Below are positions 40,686 through 53,377 of a stretch of 64,000 bases of DNA, piece after piece (position 1 is the first letter of the stretch; each line of letters starts with the position of its first letter). The stretch comes from Cucumis sativus. Its lineage: Eukaryota; Streptophyta; Magnoliopsida; Cucurbitales; Cucurbitaceae. The position numbers were made by a program, and so were the translations under genes. The notes beneath the pieces were generated by a model. The model saw nothing but the letters and a program-made list of their open reading frames with translations, was not told the DNA's origin and did no database searches. Where the stretch lies: the NCBI RefSeq assembly GCF_000004075.3, contig NC_026661.2, positions 18,690,307 to 18,754,306 of the forward strand. Direction: 5' to 3'.

Positions 40686-42530
40686 AAATAACCTATCAAA
40701 TAGTTTAATGATTTGTGTATTAATACTTTCAAATTTTTCGTTTTTTACCGTTTGATTTAAAGAAATTTGTACCAAAAACAATACTAGTTGATGTATACAA
40801 ATTCTGTAAATTATTTTAATGCTATAATTTGCTATGTTAATACCATTTCTGATCTTGTCCTTGGTTTAGTCTAGAACAACCGTGAACAATTCATATGTTG
40901 ATATTAATTCAACCTTTTACATTTTCAAGAAGTAAGATGACTATTAGATATTAAATTGAAACTTTAAGAATTTATTAGTTATAAAATTGAGAATTTACCG
41001 ATTTATTGTTATAAAACACATGGCATATAAACACATTTGTTAAATTATCTTTTGATACCTATGTTTTTTCTTTTTGTATTGTACTTTTAAAATTTTTAGT
41101 TTTTTTCTCAATATTTATAAGTAGTGAAAGGTGATTAATTTGGAAAAATACATACGGAACAACAACTTTTAAACATAGTGTATAGTGTGTGGTGTTGAGA
41201 TTGTGATAAAAGAAATGATTACTTTCTAAAAGTTTATTGATCATATAAGTGAATATGAGAGTTTTGATTCCAACGTTACATTGAATTCTTTAAATGTGAA
41301 TTGCAACTTTATTAATGGTAATTATATAAACACTTCACTATCATATATTCAAACACAAAGGAATAAAATAACATTTACTTATGAAAGTGACCAAATAAGA
41401 TTTCGTTTTATTGGTTTAATGATTTGATGTTTTTCTCTTGAGAAAAAGGAAGAATTTTATCCATCCATTCATTAATTCATTCTTCTTCTTTCTCCTCCAA
41501 ACACAAAACTTGGCTTTCATACATTGAACTTCAAAAGTTGAACAAACATGGTGGACCAACTCATTTCCCTATCAAATCCACAAAATCTTTGATTCATCAT
41601 TTCTTTTTTAGTAATTACTTCTCAACATATATATGTATGAACTCTTTACATTATATATATCTCAAAAGAAATACTAATAATAATAATAGAAGTCTTTAGA
41701 TATTGTTTGATAAAAGAAAATAAATCATTTCTAATTGAAAACTTTCCTAAGTATATGAAAGAAAAAAAATACTAATAAAATATTTGAGATGAAATTACCA
41801 TTTTTAGTCCCTAAGAGTTAATTCTCGTCCATTGCATTTATATGTTATTAAAAATATCTAATAAATTTCTAAATTTGTATCAAACGAGTATATACATTTT
41901 GAATATAGTCTAGATTTTTCTTACAACTTCACAAAACGTACTAAACAAAATTGAAAAGTTTGGGACTCCATTAGACATAAACTTTAGATTTATATCTAAT
42001 AGGTCGATTAATTTTTTAAAATTTTGAATCTAAGATCTAATAAACATTATATTAAAAATTTTATGAACTTTCTAATACTTCAAAAAAATTTATGAAATAA
42101 AAAACACGTACAAACTACAATTTAACCAAAAAAAAAATTTGAAATGTCAATTAAAGATTTTTTGTTCCAACAAAGTTCAAAAAAGTAGATATGAAGTTTG
42201 GATGACTTTTTAAAAAAGTTAAAAAGAAAAAAACACTTAGAGATTGTTGGAAAGGGATGCCAGTTGAGTTGTGATAATACTAAATGAAGTATTGATATTA
42301 TAAATGAGTGAAACCCATCAAATCTTAGAATATGATGATCTTAAAAAGCAATGAACCAAAGACATATTGGTGAGGACAATGAAACAGTGTATATTTGTTA
42401 TTGAATGAATGAAGACATTTGTGGGGTTATATGGCAACATGTCTCAGTCTTCTCATTATGATTTGTAGTGTCTTAATCCTCAACCAACCATTTTTCATAG
42501 ATTCGACAAAGTTTAATTTCCATGGCCATT

Positions 42531-42582
42531 ATGAAATAGTTTTAACAATTAATATCATGAAATAGTTTTAACAATTAATATC
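42531..42582. repeat. Perfect tandem duplication, 26-bp unit
   Basis: ATGAAATAGTTTTAACAATT plus AATATC occurs twice back to back (42531-42556, 42557-42582) without mismatch, which implies a recent duplication. Confidence 0.92.
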
Positions 42583-42973
42583 AATCACCTTAGCAAATTG
42601 GCTAACTAGATCATTCATTTATGTTCATTATGACAAAGTTCTCCTTGTTCACTTGTATATACATATTCATAGTCAATTAGTCATTTTCAAAACAAAACCA
42701 CTTCTTTGTATGAACTGAAAAAACGAACCTAACTAATATAGTACTACTAAGTCCAACTTGTCAAAACGAACAACATATACTCACTTTTTTCTAAAGTTAA
42801 CTCATCGCAAAATTGTTGTACTAAAAGTTCAACCTACTTAATCCATATATATATAATTTTTGTATTGAAATTTGTCAAAAAAATATTTTGTTAAGCATAA
42901 TATTTGTCTAAATTTAAAATAGATATTATAATATTTAAATGGAAAGTTTTTTTTTTGAGATGAGATGTATATC

Positions 42974-43014
42974 AACATTTTAAAAAGAAATGTAAATATA
43001 GCAAGGATCTACGG
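42974..43014. repeat. Half copy of the foldback repeat family
   Basis: AACATTTTAAAAAGAAATGT and the following AAATATAGCAAGGATCTACGG align with the left half of the copy at 3584-3630. The right arm is missing or too diverged to see. Confidence 0.5.
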
Positions 43015-43502
43015 ACTAATACTTTTGGCCTTACAATTGCTATTTTCCATAGTACAATAATTAGAAGCATTAGAATCAAACTTCTGACTTCAAAAGAGAA
43101 TGTTAATATTTCCTAATTATACTCACTTAAGGTTTACTATAGAAGTTGATACAAGAAGAATATTAACAAGAACAAGACAAAAGTCGAATAGGAAAAGGCT
43201 ACATTACTATCGGCCACAGAGATTGGAGTTCGTAGTAAAGCTCCACTTTAGGTTAAACACAAAATTGCGAAAATGGAGATTCATCACTAATATATCCTCT
43301 TGATAGTGACAAGCGATCCCTCAAATACGTATAAGCAAAGTAAAGAATAATACAAAAAATTGTCCCAAAGCAAAAGCCATCTCTTTCAACAAACCACGTG
43401 GCAACACTATTAACTTACTTGGAATTAGAATAAATTAGATAATAATTTTCCATTCACATGCAAAAGCAGATCACAGTTAGATAATAATAACGAAACGAAA
43501 AA

Positions 43503-43525
43503 TCGAGTTGAGTAACTCAACTCGA
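43503..43525. repeat. Perfect 11-bp inverted repeat
   Basis: TCGAGTTGAGT (43503-43513) and ACTCAACTCGA (43515-43525) flank a single A. It is unusually GC-balanced for its surroundings. It could extrude as a cruciform or bind a dimeric protein. Nothing else identifies it. Confidence 0.7.
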
Positions 43526-44382
43526 GACTACATCTAATCTTCTACTGTAGCAAGCTCTACAAAGTAAAGGGTAGGATAGATCCTCAATCCATCTATCATG
43601 CTACAAATATGTTTTTCGAAAACTGACTATATTGACTTTCAAGCACTTAAAGATAAGCCAAAAACTAAATCTAGTTCAAGATTTTTTTTTTTCTTTTTTG
43701 AAATTGACACTGTTGCAATGCTACCTTGGCGTATAGCACAGACGTCTTTTCTTTGGGTGTTTCAGTACTGTGACTTAGTCTTGTAGTGCAAGTGATGCAA
43801 TATTGAAGAGCAGTTCTCGAAGATCGAAATAAAGAGTCAGTTTAAGGGATAATTAAAGTAAATTGGCCTAAAAATCAATCATCATAAACCAAAAACTATA
43901 GTGATTAGAATAAAAATGTTGCTTAGTAAAAGCATATTATCCTGGATATAAAATATGCAAGCACTTCACCCTCAAAGATTATTAATCATAATAGTACTAG
44001 ATTCTCTAAAGTTTGAAGGCTCCAATTTTCTTAAGAAAGAATGAAGTGAAGTATGGTATAATGTTAAAAACAGAAAGAAATCTACAAATTAACTTCTCAA
44101 CTTATATATAAGAGAGGCACAAGTGACAAAAATAAACATTTGTAAATCAAAACTTTAGAACCCTGTTGAATGAGGGTGAATACGGTTAAATAAAAACAAT
44201 AAGATACAAACAAGTGAAGAACTCACCTCAACTAAAAGGCATACCTGGATCCAAAATTTTGTATGAGCTGAATATCTAACTTATAAAAGATGTCTGCATC
44301 TATCTTCATCCGCACATCTTCTACACAAATATATACCAAGTTTCAAGTTCTCTCAACATTTTATCAAAAGGTCATTCGGTCA

Positions 44383-47300
44383 TCAATTTTTTATTTTCTT
44401 TTCCTTGGCCCTTTCCAACTTCTTGATGAGACGTTTTTGGGGCAATTGTACTTCACAAAGCATTTGTGACCAAAGGTCTTCAAAGTGACTGTGATAACTC
44501 TTTTGGAACCAATCCAAGATTTCCAAATGCAGTTCGTATGGATTATCCTTCCATACCGCTCTCAACGTGGCACGACTGTTTATCTTCTTGGATCTCAATT
44601 TTGATAGAAGATTCCCAACTCTTTTTTGGCCTAATGCCTCTGGCCTTAAGATACTACTGGGACGAGCTGCCAAGAACTCACTTACAGATGTTAAGCATGG
44701 TAACACCTTCCCTTTAAGCAGAGCACATGCAAACACTGCAACTCCTTGAGCGTTATCTTTAATTGGGACATTATGTAAGGGAAGCTCCCAAAGATGTGGG
44801 CCAAACGTAGGAGCAACCCACGAATACACTGTGTCATTTTGAGAGTCGTAATAAGGTTTAGGATCTGTTAAAGGTGCTGAGAAAGCACACAAGGAACTAG
44901 CATATTTCACCAGCCAATCTGGTTGTACACTAGTCAATCCATGCATGTATGGTCGTTTTGTACGTAATAATTCATTGTACACCAAAAATTTTGGGGCTGA
45001 ACGAGAAACAGATGACCATCGATTGACGAACACATTTTCTTTTACCATGCAAGCTTGATACTTTCCAGCACGCTCTTTCCTGTCAGCTTCAACTGACTTG
45101 GAAATCTCTCTAATACGTTTGGCAACCCTATCTGGCCAACCTGCACAAATTGCTTGGCCAATTATCTCCTTCTCCTTCAATGAAAGAGGATGTTTATTGG
45201 ATGGGACCCTCCACATAGCTTCTACATCCTCCAAAACCCCATTAGTCCATGAAAATTCGGACTCAGCAATAGAAGAACGACTATGATTAAAAACAAGTTT
45301 TAATAGTTGCTTTCTCAATTTGGACATTTCTTGCATAGTTTTTAGATGTAATGTGAAGTTGTTGCAGAATGCCACAGGAGTTTCAGAATGTTCAAAACAT
45401 TGCAAAGCATAAGCTACAGTCAAAGCATCACTACTATGATCCGAAAATTTTTCACGAGAGAGTTTACCAGCTTCTTTTAACTTCTTTTTCAATGACTTCT
45501 CCACTTTTTCTTCAGTTTTTGTGTCCCCAAAAGACCTGTCGTTTTGTTCTACCTCATCATTTATTTGACTCCCTTCAAACATCATTACAAAAGGGTTAGA
45601 CATGCTCAAAGCTGCAGCTGCTGCAACGGAGTATGCAAGAACAAGATTTGCTCGGTCATAATTTTTCAAATTTCTCATAATCTGAATAACTGTAAGTAGC
45701 ATTCTAGAGTGGCGCGGACTCAAAGGATACTGAGCCATTGCCTTCCCCAAGGCTGTCAATCTTCCACCACTATCAAGAGCTTCAAGAGCCTTCAAGCAAC
45801 TCTCAGCCTCAAGTACCGCTGATGTCTCAGGAGGAGTAGGAAATGGAAAATTGACCACCTAAAAGAATGAAGCATCTTAAGAGGATTAACCAACCCATGT
45901 AGTTAGTCAAATAAGATATTCAACTTCTAGTGAAGATAAAAATATAGTAATTCAGAGCAGATTACACGTACCTTACTGATACCCATTGATTTCATAAGAA
46001 GGACAACACCATCGACTGGTATTTTAGCTATTTCAGCGAGAGAAAAGTCAGGTAGTGTATTGCTAAAAACTGCAGAAGAATAGAGACGATAACAATGCCC
46101 CGGCCCTGTCCTTCCAGCTCTTCCAGCCCTTTGAGCAGCTGAAGCCTTACTAATCCATTGCACTTCATAATTTTCAATCCCATTTGAGGAGTTATAAGTT
46201 TTAACCTTTTCTCTACCAGTATCCACCACATATTTTATGCCTGGGATAGTCAATGAAGTTTCAGCAACATTAGTAGCAACAACAACAAGCCGCTCTCCTT
46301 CCTTGACTTCTTCAAACACACGCAGTTGAGCTGCTGCAGGTAGCATGGCATAGAGAGGAAGAACATGCAATGCACCAACCGAAAAACCAAATTCCACATT
46401 TTCTTTCAACCTTGCACTAACACATTGTTTGCTTGATAAGTCCTCGTCTGTAGTGTGATCAACCTGTCTTTTATCCAAGTCCAAAGCGTTTTTTCTATCT
46501 AAGGCATCAAATGCAGCCTTGAGAGAAGACATACTTGCATCATCCATTACTACATCAGTAAGGTTGCCATCAGTCTCATCTGACATTGCATCTTCATTAA
46601 ATTCCAATTCACTATCTGATTCTGAATTGTATGAAGCATCAGACACATCATCATTAATATCAAACTCGTCCTTATCAAAAGAGCTAAATCGATCTGTTTG
46701 TTCAATTGAAAATTCATGATCTTCAAATGCTTCATTAATTTCATTCATATCCAAATTTTGAATGGAATTCATCTCAACAATGCCATTGTTATTTTCACCA
46801 TGTCTTTCGGATGTTTTCTTGATCAGCTTCTTCGAGGCTTCTCGTAGCTTCTTGCATAAATTTTCAACTTCTCTCTGTCCAGTAACAAAGACAAGTATAC
46901 CTCCAGGTGGAAGCTTTTTGTGAATAGCCATAACCTTTTTATATGCTTGACCGATATAATCAACTATATCTGTTCTCTTTGAGAAATGTACAGTTACGGG
47001 AAATTGTCTAGTGGGAACTTCGATAATGGGAGGTGAAACATGAAACAACCTTCCCCCAGAAACGAAATCTTCCACTCGCAATGTAGCACTCATAAGCACC
47101 AACTTCAATGGAAAAATCATATTCTCGGGACTAATTTTTCCTCCTGAAAGTGTAAGTTGTCGTTGCTTCATATGCAAATCCTGAATCGAATAATAAGATA
47201 AGTAGATGAAGTTGGGAAAACAACAGCAGTAATAATGAAAGAAATGAAAACAAGATTGGCTTGTACTAACAAATAATAAAGGTTAGGTTTTACCTGACGA

Positions 47301-49659
47301 AGTTTAACAACACGTGACAACATTCCAATTAATATGTCAGTGTTCATACTCCTCTCATGCGCCTCATCGAGAATTAGAACAGAGTAACGCTTTAATAAAA
47401 AATCATGCTGCAGCATAAAATATAACTTGCCTTCAATAGCCATTAAATAGATAAATCATTGTAGAAATTAATTCTACTTCTAAAACGTAATCAACTCACA
47501 TTTGGAACCGATGGTCCTGTCTCATAAAATATTCAAATATAATGGTAAAAACTAAACAATCCACTACACTATGCTACGAAAATGTGACAGAAAGAGAAGC
47601 TTGTAGTGGATTAAAACTACTGTGTCAATAAATCGACACAAGACCAAATTTAATTGTAAAGTTGACAACTGGCTCTATAATATTTAACAATGAAATCAAA
47701 ATGAAGAAATATAAAAGATTACTGCATGAGATGTTATTTAACCTACAAATACCTTAGAGAAAAAAATCTCAAAAGGAGTACCTGAACTTCACGAAGTAAA
47801 ATTCCATCAGTCATGAACTTGATTGAGCTAGTATCTCCAATTTTCTTGTCATATCTTACTTGAAAGCCCACCTCTTTGCCTAGACGAACACCAAGCTCAT
47901 ACGCAACACGTTTAGCAGTGGCTAGAACAGCCACACGCCGAGGTTGAGTCACCCCAATGGCACCTCTCTGATGACTAGATTGTGATGAACCAAAGCCAGC
48001 TTCATATAAAAACTGTGAGATTGTCACAAAAGGAAAATTTGTGAAAATTTAAGCTTGCAAGAAAAAATGACTAATTAAAACTTCTCTAAGAGAAAAGTCG
48101 TTAAAAATCAACCATGAATGAGAAATATAAAAAACCTGAGGAACTTGAGTGGTTTTCCCACAACCAGTCTCTCCACATATTATAACTATGGGGTTCTCAT
48201 TGATAGCTTCCATTATCTCCTGCTCCATCATGACAATCGGGAGATCTTTTCGTTTGTCTTCAACTTCACATGGCCTCGATACTGGCACCACAATTGGCTT
48301 AGACAAAAGCCTCATTTCTGGAAGCAGATTGGATGTTGTACAAATTTCTACCTTTGGTATTCCGTCCTCTTTATCCTTCAAACCATTTAGACCCACAATC
48401 AGTTCCTACCCAATAACAATCCAATACATATAATTCAAGTGAGGTTCTACACTAACAACAAATGGCACATTATACCATTATCTCAGGTTCTTTAAAGCCA
48501 CCAACTGTGCACATAGTACAAGATAGATCTCTTTCATCTTCTAGTAAAACTGCACCAGTATTTTCAACTTTATCTGGCAAGGAAGAAAGGGACTTTCCAT
48601 CATTTGGGACTATGGTATCATTATCAAGATCTTTGAAAGAGTCCAGACCACGTGTCACTTCTTTTTCTGCCACGAAAGGGCCATCCTCATCAGCATTAGC
48701 AGAAAGCTGATGGCACGGAGAAATATCAAGAGAGCCACAATGACTTTCATATTGAGAAATATCAGAGGAAGTTTTATCCAACTGCTGGTCATTCCCTGGA
48801 ACCTCTATTCCTACTTTTGAAAATTGTATATCTCTGCTACGTTTTTCCAATCTCGTTTCATCCTATATCCATTATTCACAGCAACTAACTTAGCAAAATA
48901 AAATCTTAAGAGAATTGAATAAAATATCCAAATAGTTAATGATTCGATGTTACCAACCTTACCAATATTAACAGAAGATCGCAAAAGAAGAAATGCATCA
49001 TCCGAAATCTTATATTTCCTGTATTTGGAGTGATTGCAATAGTATGAAATTTTACTATATTTTAAACATTAAAAAATTATAAAAAACTGTTATCAAAGAA
49101 ATTAGTGATAGAATACTCTAATGTCTCCAAGCTTTTCGACAGTAGAAGTGATTTTTCCTTCTCCTCCTGCCCATATAATACCAAAATAATTCAGTCGAGT
49201 ATAAAAAGAAAAAAAGGTAAAGCTCAACCTGCATATGCTCCTACCTCCAACTTCATGATCTTTCTTTTTTGGGACTTGCTCAACTTTGGTTTTTTATTTA
49301 GCTGAATTCCTTTACATCCCTGTACACAAGAAAAGTATTGATCCTCAAAATTTTAATAATTGAAAAATGGCAATATTGTCACATTACCTTATTTGGGTTT
49401 TTTCTTTTCTTATCACTCCTTTTACTCCCGTACAACATAACTTGATTGCTGCCACCACCATCCAAACTGCCAAATACAATGAAAATAAAGGCCTTTAAGT
49501 AAACTATAGATAGGAACCCATATTCAAATAATGCTAAAGAAGATATCATTGGTTTTCCTTCCGGTATAAAAAATAGTAACTTATTTAAAATTAATAATAT
49601 TTCTTCTACCTCCATGAACCTTTACCACAATCTAGCTGATCATTGACAAGGTCTTCCAT
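44383..49659 (-). CDS. DEAH-box RNA helicase, DHX37/Dhr1 type
   Basis: Eleven coding exons: 49659-49610, 49466-49388, 49319-49245, 49166-49117, 49018-48958, 48862-48476, 48405-48136, 48012-47782, 47407-47294, 47180-45972, 45858-44383, giving 1,333 residues. The N-terminus is lysine-rich and a low-complexity acidic/serine region follows (about 106-234). Motif I is [10 protein letters not shown] (about 311-320), the Walker B/DEAH box is DEAHERS (415-421) and motif III is SAT (470-472). An acidic insertion (rich in D, E and S) separates the motor lobes, as in DHX37. Motif VI is [14 protein letters not shown]2 and OB-fold regions follow and the C-terminus is basic. Yeast Dhr1 and human DHX37 displace U3 snoRNA during 18S rRNA maturation. 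The Arabidopsis counterpart is, as I recall, At1g33390 (FAS4). It acts in the nucleolus. The start is supported by a short first exon whose phase fits. Confidence 0.93.
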
Positions 49660-49667
49660 TTACTGAA

Positions 49668-51256
49668 CTGCACTAAAATGGCCAAACTTCAAATAGTGAA
49701 AATAAGGTTTTATAAAAGAAATGTCATGGCCAAAGTTATATGAGCATACCAGCCTTATAAAAGGTAGTAGACACTAAATTGAAAATATCAACCGTGATAA
49801 CTGATAAATAAGGTAAAAGAGAACAGTATATAAAATATTCCCTAGCAGTTAAAATAAAAATATGATGTCCTCCTTTATCTCTCCTGCTCCAAAACTTTCC
49901 CATTGCCCTTAACCAAGAAATGAACTAAGCGCTCTACTTCCTTCCGCCTCTAGCAAAATTCTAAAGAAAGACATGTTAGCATCCAGTTCTGCCAACTTGT
50001 ACCGTTCCTTTGAATCACACTATAGATCAACCTTAAGAGCAATCCTTTCTTCCCTCTGGACAGACGATAAAGCCCCTTCCTCCTCCAAACTGGACTCTTT
50101 CCACAATTGCAGCTTTGTTCATCCTAAAAAAGCAAAACCCCAGAAATTCCAAATTCTTATGGCTACTTTGAGAACCCTAATCTTCCTCAAGAAGTAAAAA
50201 CCAGCCCACTTTTCTTCAACCCTAACACTTCACCAAGAAGCAAAAGAGGATTTGAAGGAAGGATGAGACAACCACATGCTTTCAAATCTAAACGTTCATA
50301 GTAACTAGGTCACCATCCCCAAATTCAAGAAGATGGGCCATAATTCCGAAGTATTTCTAGCTCAACTGTCTATCTCCAAAAAACAACATTTTCAAGCCAC
50401 CCCTTAGTGAAAAGAATTCTATCTCATCTACGGTATACCACCCTCTCTCTGCCACAAGAACAAGTAAGTTTATCATTTACCAAAGATTAATGATTACGTA
50501 CACGTGGAAAAATGGTTTACTATCAAAATACTAACTCAATCTCAGTGCCGATCTCCAAAAAACCATTCACTGACTTTTCCAAAAGCCTGCTAGTTTCGTG
50601 ATGTGAAAAATAAAGAAAGTTATTTTGGACAATTTTCCACTCAATACAACTACTTAGTGCGAGGAAATTCCAGTGTAACAGACATTAAAATCTTCATTTC
50701 AAAGGAATGCCAAACCAAATTAATGTGTCTTTCCACAAAAAAAAAAAGTTAATGCCAAATTTAGCTACTACATAATAAGCATACGATCCAAAAACACTTA
50801 AGGCAGCAAATCCAGATAGCCTATAGTATAGATCAAATTCTTTTATATCGTTCAAAACAGTCCACATACTTTTCATTTAGCAAAAGCAATTAAAAACATA
50901 CAAAACAAGTATAATCAATTTCATTCATATAAATCATCCTTTCAAACATAGTAAAATATCAATCATCAAAACATAATTTTACCAGAATATAATGTAGAAA
51001 GTAGTTCTTCCCAATTCAAAACTTCAATTCCTAGAGGAAACTACGATTTCCTAGAGACCTAAAAAATAAAGACATCATTTAGAGGTTAGAACTCTTTTTA
51101 AGGAGTGTTTAAAGGGATATTCTTATCCAAAAATCGATTGTAAGCCTTAATCGATGACTCGGAAATAGTTCAAGACTACAAACTAAGGCTTCCACAGGTT
51201 AGACTGGTCTAAGATACTTTAATCAAGTTCGAAAAGGTTTAAAAGCACGTTATTAC
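49668..51256 (-). other. Probable 5'-UTR intron of the helicase gene
   Basis: A donor CAGCAG|GTAATA (exon end 51257) and an acceptor GTGCAG|TTCAG (exon start 49667), eight bases before the ATG, would define a 1.59-kb leader intron. The GC-rich block 51,257 to about 51,540 would then be the first, untranslated exon. The intron carries a LINE remnant. No transcript evidence is available here. Confidence 0.45.
49865..50440 (-). mobile_element. Decayed LINE (L1-type non-LTR retrotransposon) fragment
   Basis: On the minus strand, broken frames follow the order of a plant LINE ORF2 from the end of the endonuclease into the start of the reverse transcriptase region. They are DRILFTKGWLENVVFWR (from 50423), MWLSHPSFKSSFASW (from 50277), GFYFLRKIRVLKVAIRIWN (50202-50146) and EERIALKVDL (50053-50024). 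These match the usual SR.DRFL, ENMWL.H, GF.FM.KLK.LK..LK.WN and E.R..L..EL pattern. Several stops and frameshifts show it is dead. Both ends are missing: no poly-A tail and no RT core. It is recognised from memory of the family, not by search. Confidence 0.72.
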
Positions 51257-51540
51257 CTGCTGAACCTTACCAAAATCTTCGCTGGTTGGTGTTCAAAAGT
51301 GTCCAAACTTACAACTCTGGTGGTAGATTAAACCAATTTGAGGCCAGTAGAAGTGGAGGTCGGTGCCGTAGCTCAAAGGAGGAAGACGACGCTTGCAGCC
51401 CGTGATTGAGTGCGGCACCGTGAAACAGGTAGCGTGGTTGAGAGGACCGTCCTCGCCCCACTGCTTGTGCTGAGAAGACGGAGGCGCGTCGCACAGCTTG
51501 AGTAGTATAGGGTGCGAGAAGGGAAGACGATGAAGCCTGA
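51257..51540 (-). other. GC-rich block, candidate first exon of the helicase gene
   Basis: GC is far above the flanks, as expected for a transcribed first exon or promoter-proximal sequence. A 62-codon open frame (51494-51309, minus) begins at GTG, and the block holds no in-frame ATG, so I do not call it coding. It sits between the helicase and the J-domain gene, both on the minus strand. Confidence 0.4.
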
Positions 51541-52598
51541 GATTTCTTTTCTTTTTAATATTTTCCCCTTAGTTTCTCTTTGTCCTTTATGAAATAATAA
51601 TTAAATTTTAGCTTATTTAAATACTCTTTTCAAAGATAGAGACACCTTTTATCATACTAATAAACATTACTTATATAAGTATTTTTTTAAAAAATCATTT
51701 AAAATAATTTTTCTATTTTAAATGTTTATTCAATGTTTATATTTAAATATAAATAATTTTAATTTTAAGGTTGAGTTTTTTTATAAAACTTGTACAAAGA
51801 AATCAAAATTAAATATAAAAAAAATAAGAAGAGTTTGCAAAATAACAAAATAATTTATGGTAATAAAATTTAAATTGTTTACATTTTCAAAATAGCAAAT
51901 TTAAGATATATTATTATTTGATTATCGCCATATTTATCAAATTTAATTGTTTTTCTTGTTTTTGTTAGTTAATGTAATTTGTCATAAAATAACTAATATA
52001 GTCTTAAATTAAATTTAGTGTGGTTTATATATTATTCCATTTGTGTTTAGTTTTTTATTTAATTAAGCTATGTACACTATTTTCTTATCCAATTTTTAAA
52101 AACAGAGGAGAAGTGTTTTAAAAATTTGTTTTCAAATTTGACTAATAATTTAATATTGTTCATAAATATATAAATCATTTTAGATACTTAATTTTATGAT
52201 ACTCAAAATGTAATATTAAATTTAAATTTTTATTATTAATTTAAAAGTGTCACGTTATTATATATATTAAATTTTGCTTTATTTTAATTTGATTTAAATG
52301 AAGTAACATCAAGATTGCTAAGTTCTCTCTTCGTAATTTTCTTTGTTCATCTCCGGTTCATTCGATAAAGAACCATTTAAATATTTGTTGCAAAATTGGT
52401 GACAACTTAATACACACCGTGAAAAATCTCATACATTAAAGCTAAATGGTTACAAAATATAATTGAAAATATGTACTAAATTATAAGTTAATTGCTTCTA
52501 AACAACATTCAAAATAAATTTAGAGAGAATGTTAAGTGCTAAAAATTTGATGTGGTGAAGTGAATCGAGGACGAGATCCGGAGCCGATCCCTAATTCC
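51541..52598. other. Intergenic, very AT-rich
   Basis: Long A/T runs and no open frame of note. The part next to 52,599 will include the 3' untranslated region of the J-domain gene, and the part next to 51,540 the promoter serving the helicase. Confidence 0.6.
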
Positions 52599-53377
52599 TC
52601 AGCAGCTCCCATCATCTCCATTTATTGATCTTCTTAGATCCTCCAACCTGTTCTTTCTCTTCTTCTTCTTCCTCCCCTGTCAATTCAATCCCACTCATTG
52701 CATAATCGAACTCGAAATCATAGAATCCAAGCAAATACGAACTCTTTGGTATTTCTTTATTTTACCTGCTCTGTTGTGCTCTTCATCATCGATACCATTT
52801 CGATCATGAAATCGCAGAATCCCTGTTCCTCAAATCAAACAATCACGGATCAGTTTTCGAGATTAATTGCAAACCCAAAAAAATGTTTTGAAACAGAGAG
52901 TGACTTACTTCGTCATCATCGTCTGTTAGAAATGAAATCAATCCGGCGTCGTATATGCTTCTTTTTCCTTTGTTTGATAGAACTGGAACGAACAACAACA
53001 AACGATCCAAAGTGTAAACAAGCGTATATTAAAATTGATCATAAAATTATATTAATTAATTTTGAAAAATTAAGTTTAAGTTATTAAATTAGAAGTTGAG
53101 GGAATTATATATTTAAACCTGAATAAGCTTGTTGAATTTGCTGAAACCGAGTTTTGGATTCAGCGGCCATTTCGGGGTCTTTGATCCATCTATCGGGATG
53201 CCATTTCTAGAAAGAATGAAAGAAATGAAAATGTGTATGTATTCCAAAAATGTAGGGTATGTAAAGAAGCAAATTACATACCATGGCTAGTCTACGGTAA
53301 GCTGATCGGATTTCATCGGCAGAAGCTTCCTTAGAGAGTCCAAGAACAGAATAGTAACAACAAGCACCGCCGGACAT
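52599..53377 (-). CDS. Small J-domain (DnaJ-like) co-chaperone, 130 aa
   Basis: Five short exons: 53377-53282, 53206-53119, 52982-52909, 52822-52766, 52676-52599, all GT-AG and in phase. The J domain occupies about residues 8-75: [20 protein letters not shown], then RRLAMKWHPDRW with the essential HPD (35-37), then [22 protein letters not shown]. After it come [13 protein letters not shown] (about 87-99) and a short basic tail ([15 protein letters not shown]) ending GDDGSC. There is no G/F-rich region or zinc finger, so it is a class C (type III) J protein. It would stimulate an Hsp70 partner, cytosolic or nuclear by the lack of targeting signals. A 129-codon plus-strand frame over the same DNA is an antisense shadow. 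Confidence 0.88.

Larger units (their letters stand above)
40686..44382. other. Intergenic region between ERS1 and the helicase
   Basis: No gene seen. It contains a 26-bp tandem duplication (42,531), a half copy of the foldback repeat (42,974) and a perfect 11-bp inverted repeat (43,503). The last several hundred bases include the 3' untranslated region of the helicase. A 67-codon plus-strand frame at 43,100 has no recognisable features. Confidence 0.55.

Noticed and set aside
43100-43303. 67-codon plus-strand frame rich in arginine
   Set aside because: No recognisable domain, no promoter signals and AT-rich context. It is probably random.
49973-50197. 74-codon plus-strand frame with ATG
   Set aside because: It is the antisense of the LINE remnant, whose minus-strand reading matches a known family.
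51309-51494. 62-codon minus-strand frame in the GC-rich block upstream of the helicase
   Set aside because: It starts with GTG and has no internal ATG, so eukaryotic translation is unlikely. More likely non-coding first-exon or promoter sequence.
52698-53087. 129-codon plus-strand frame
   Set aside because: It lies antisense over three exons of the J-domain gene, has no domain, and the minus-strand exons carry the HPD motif and proper splice sites.
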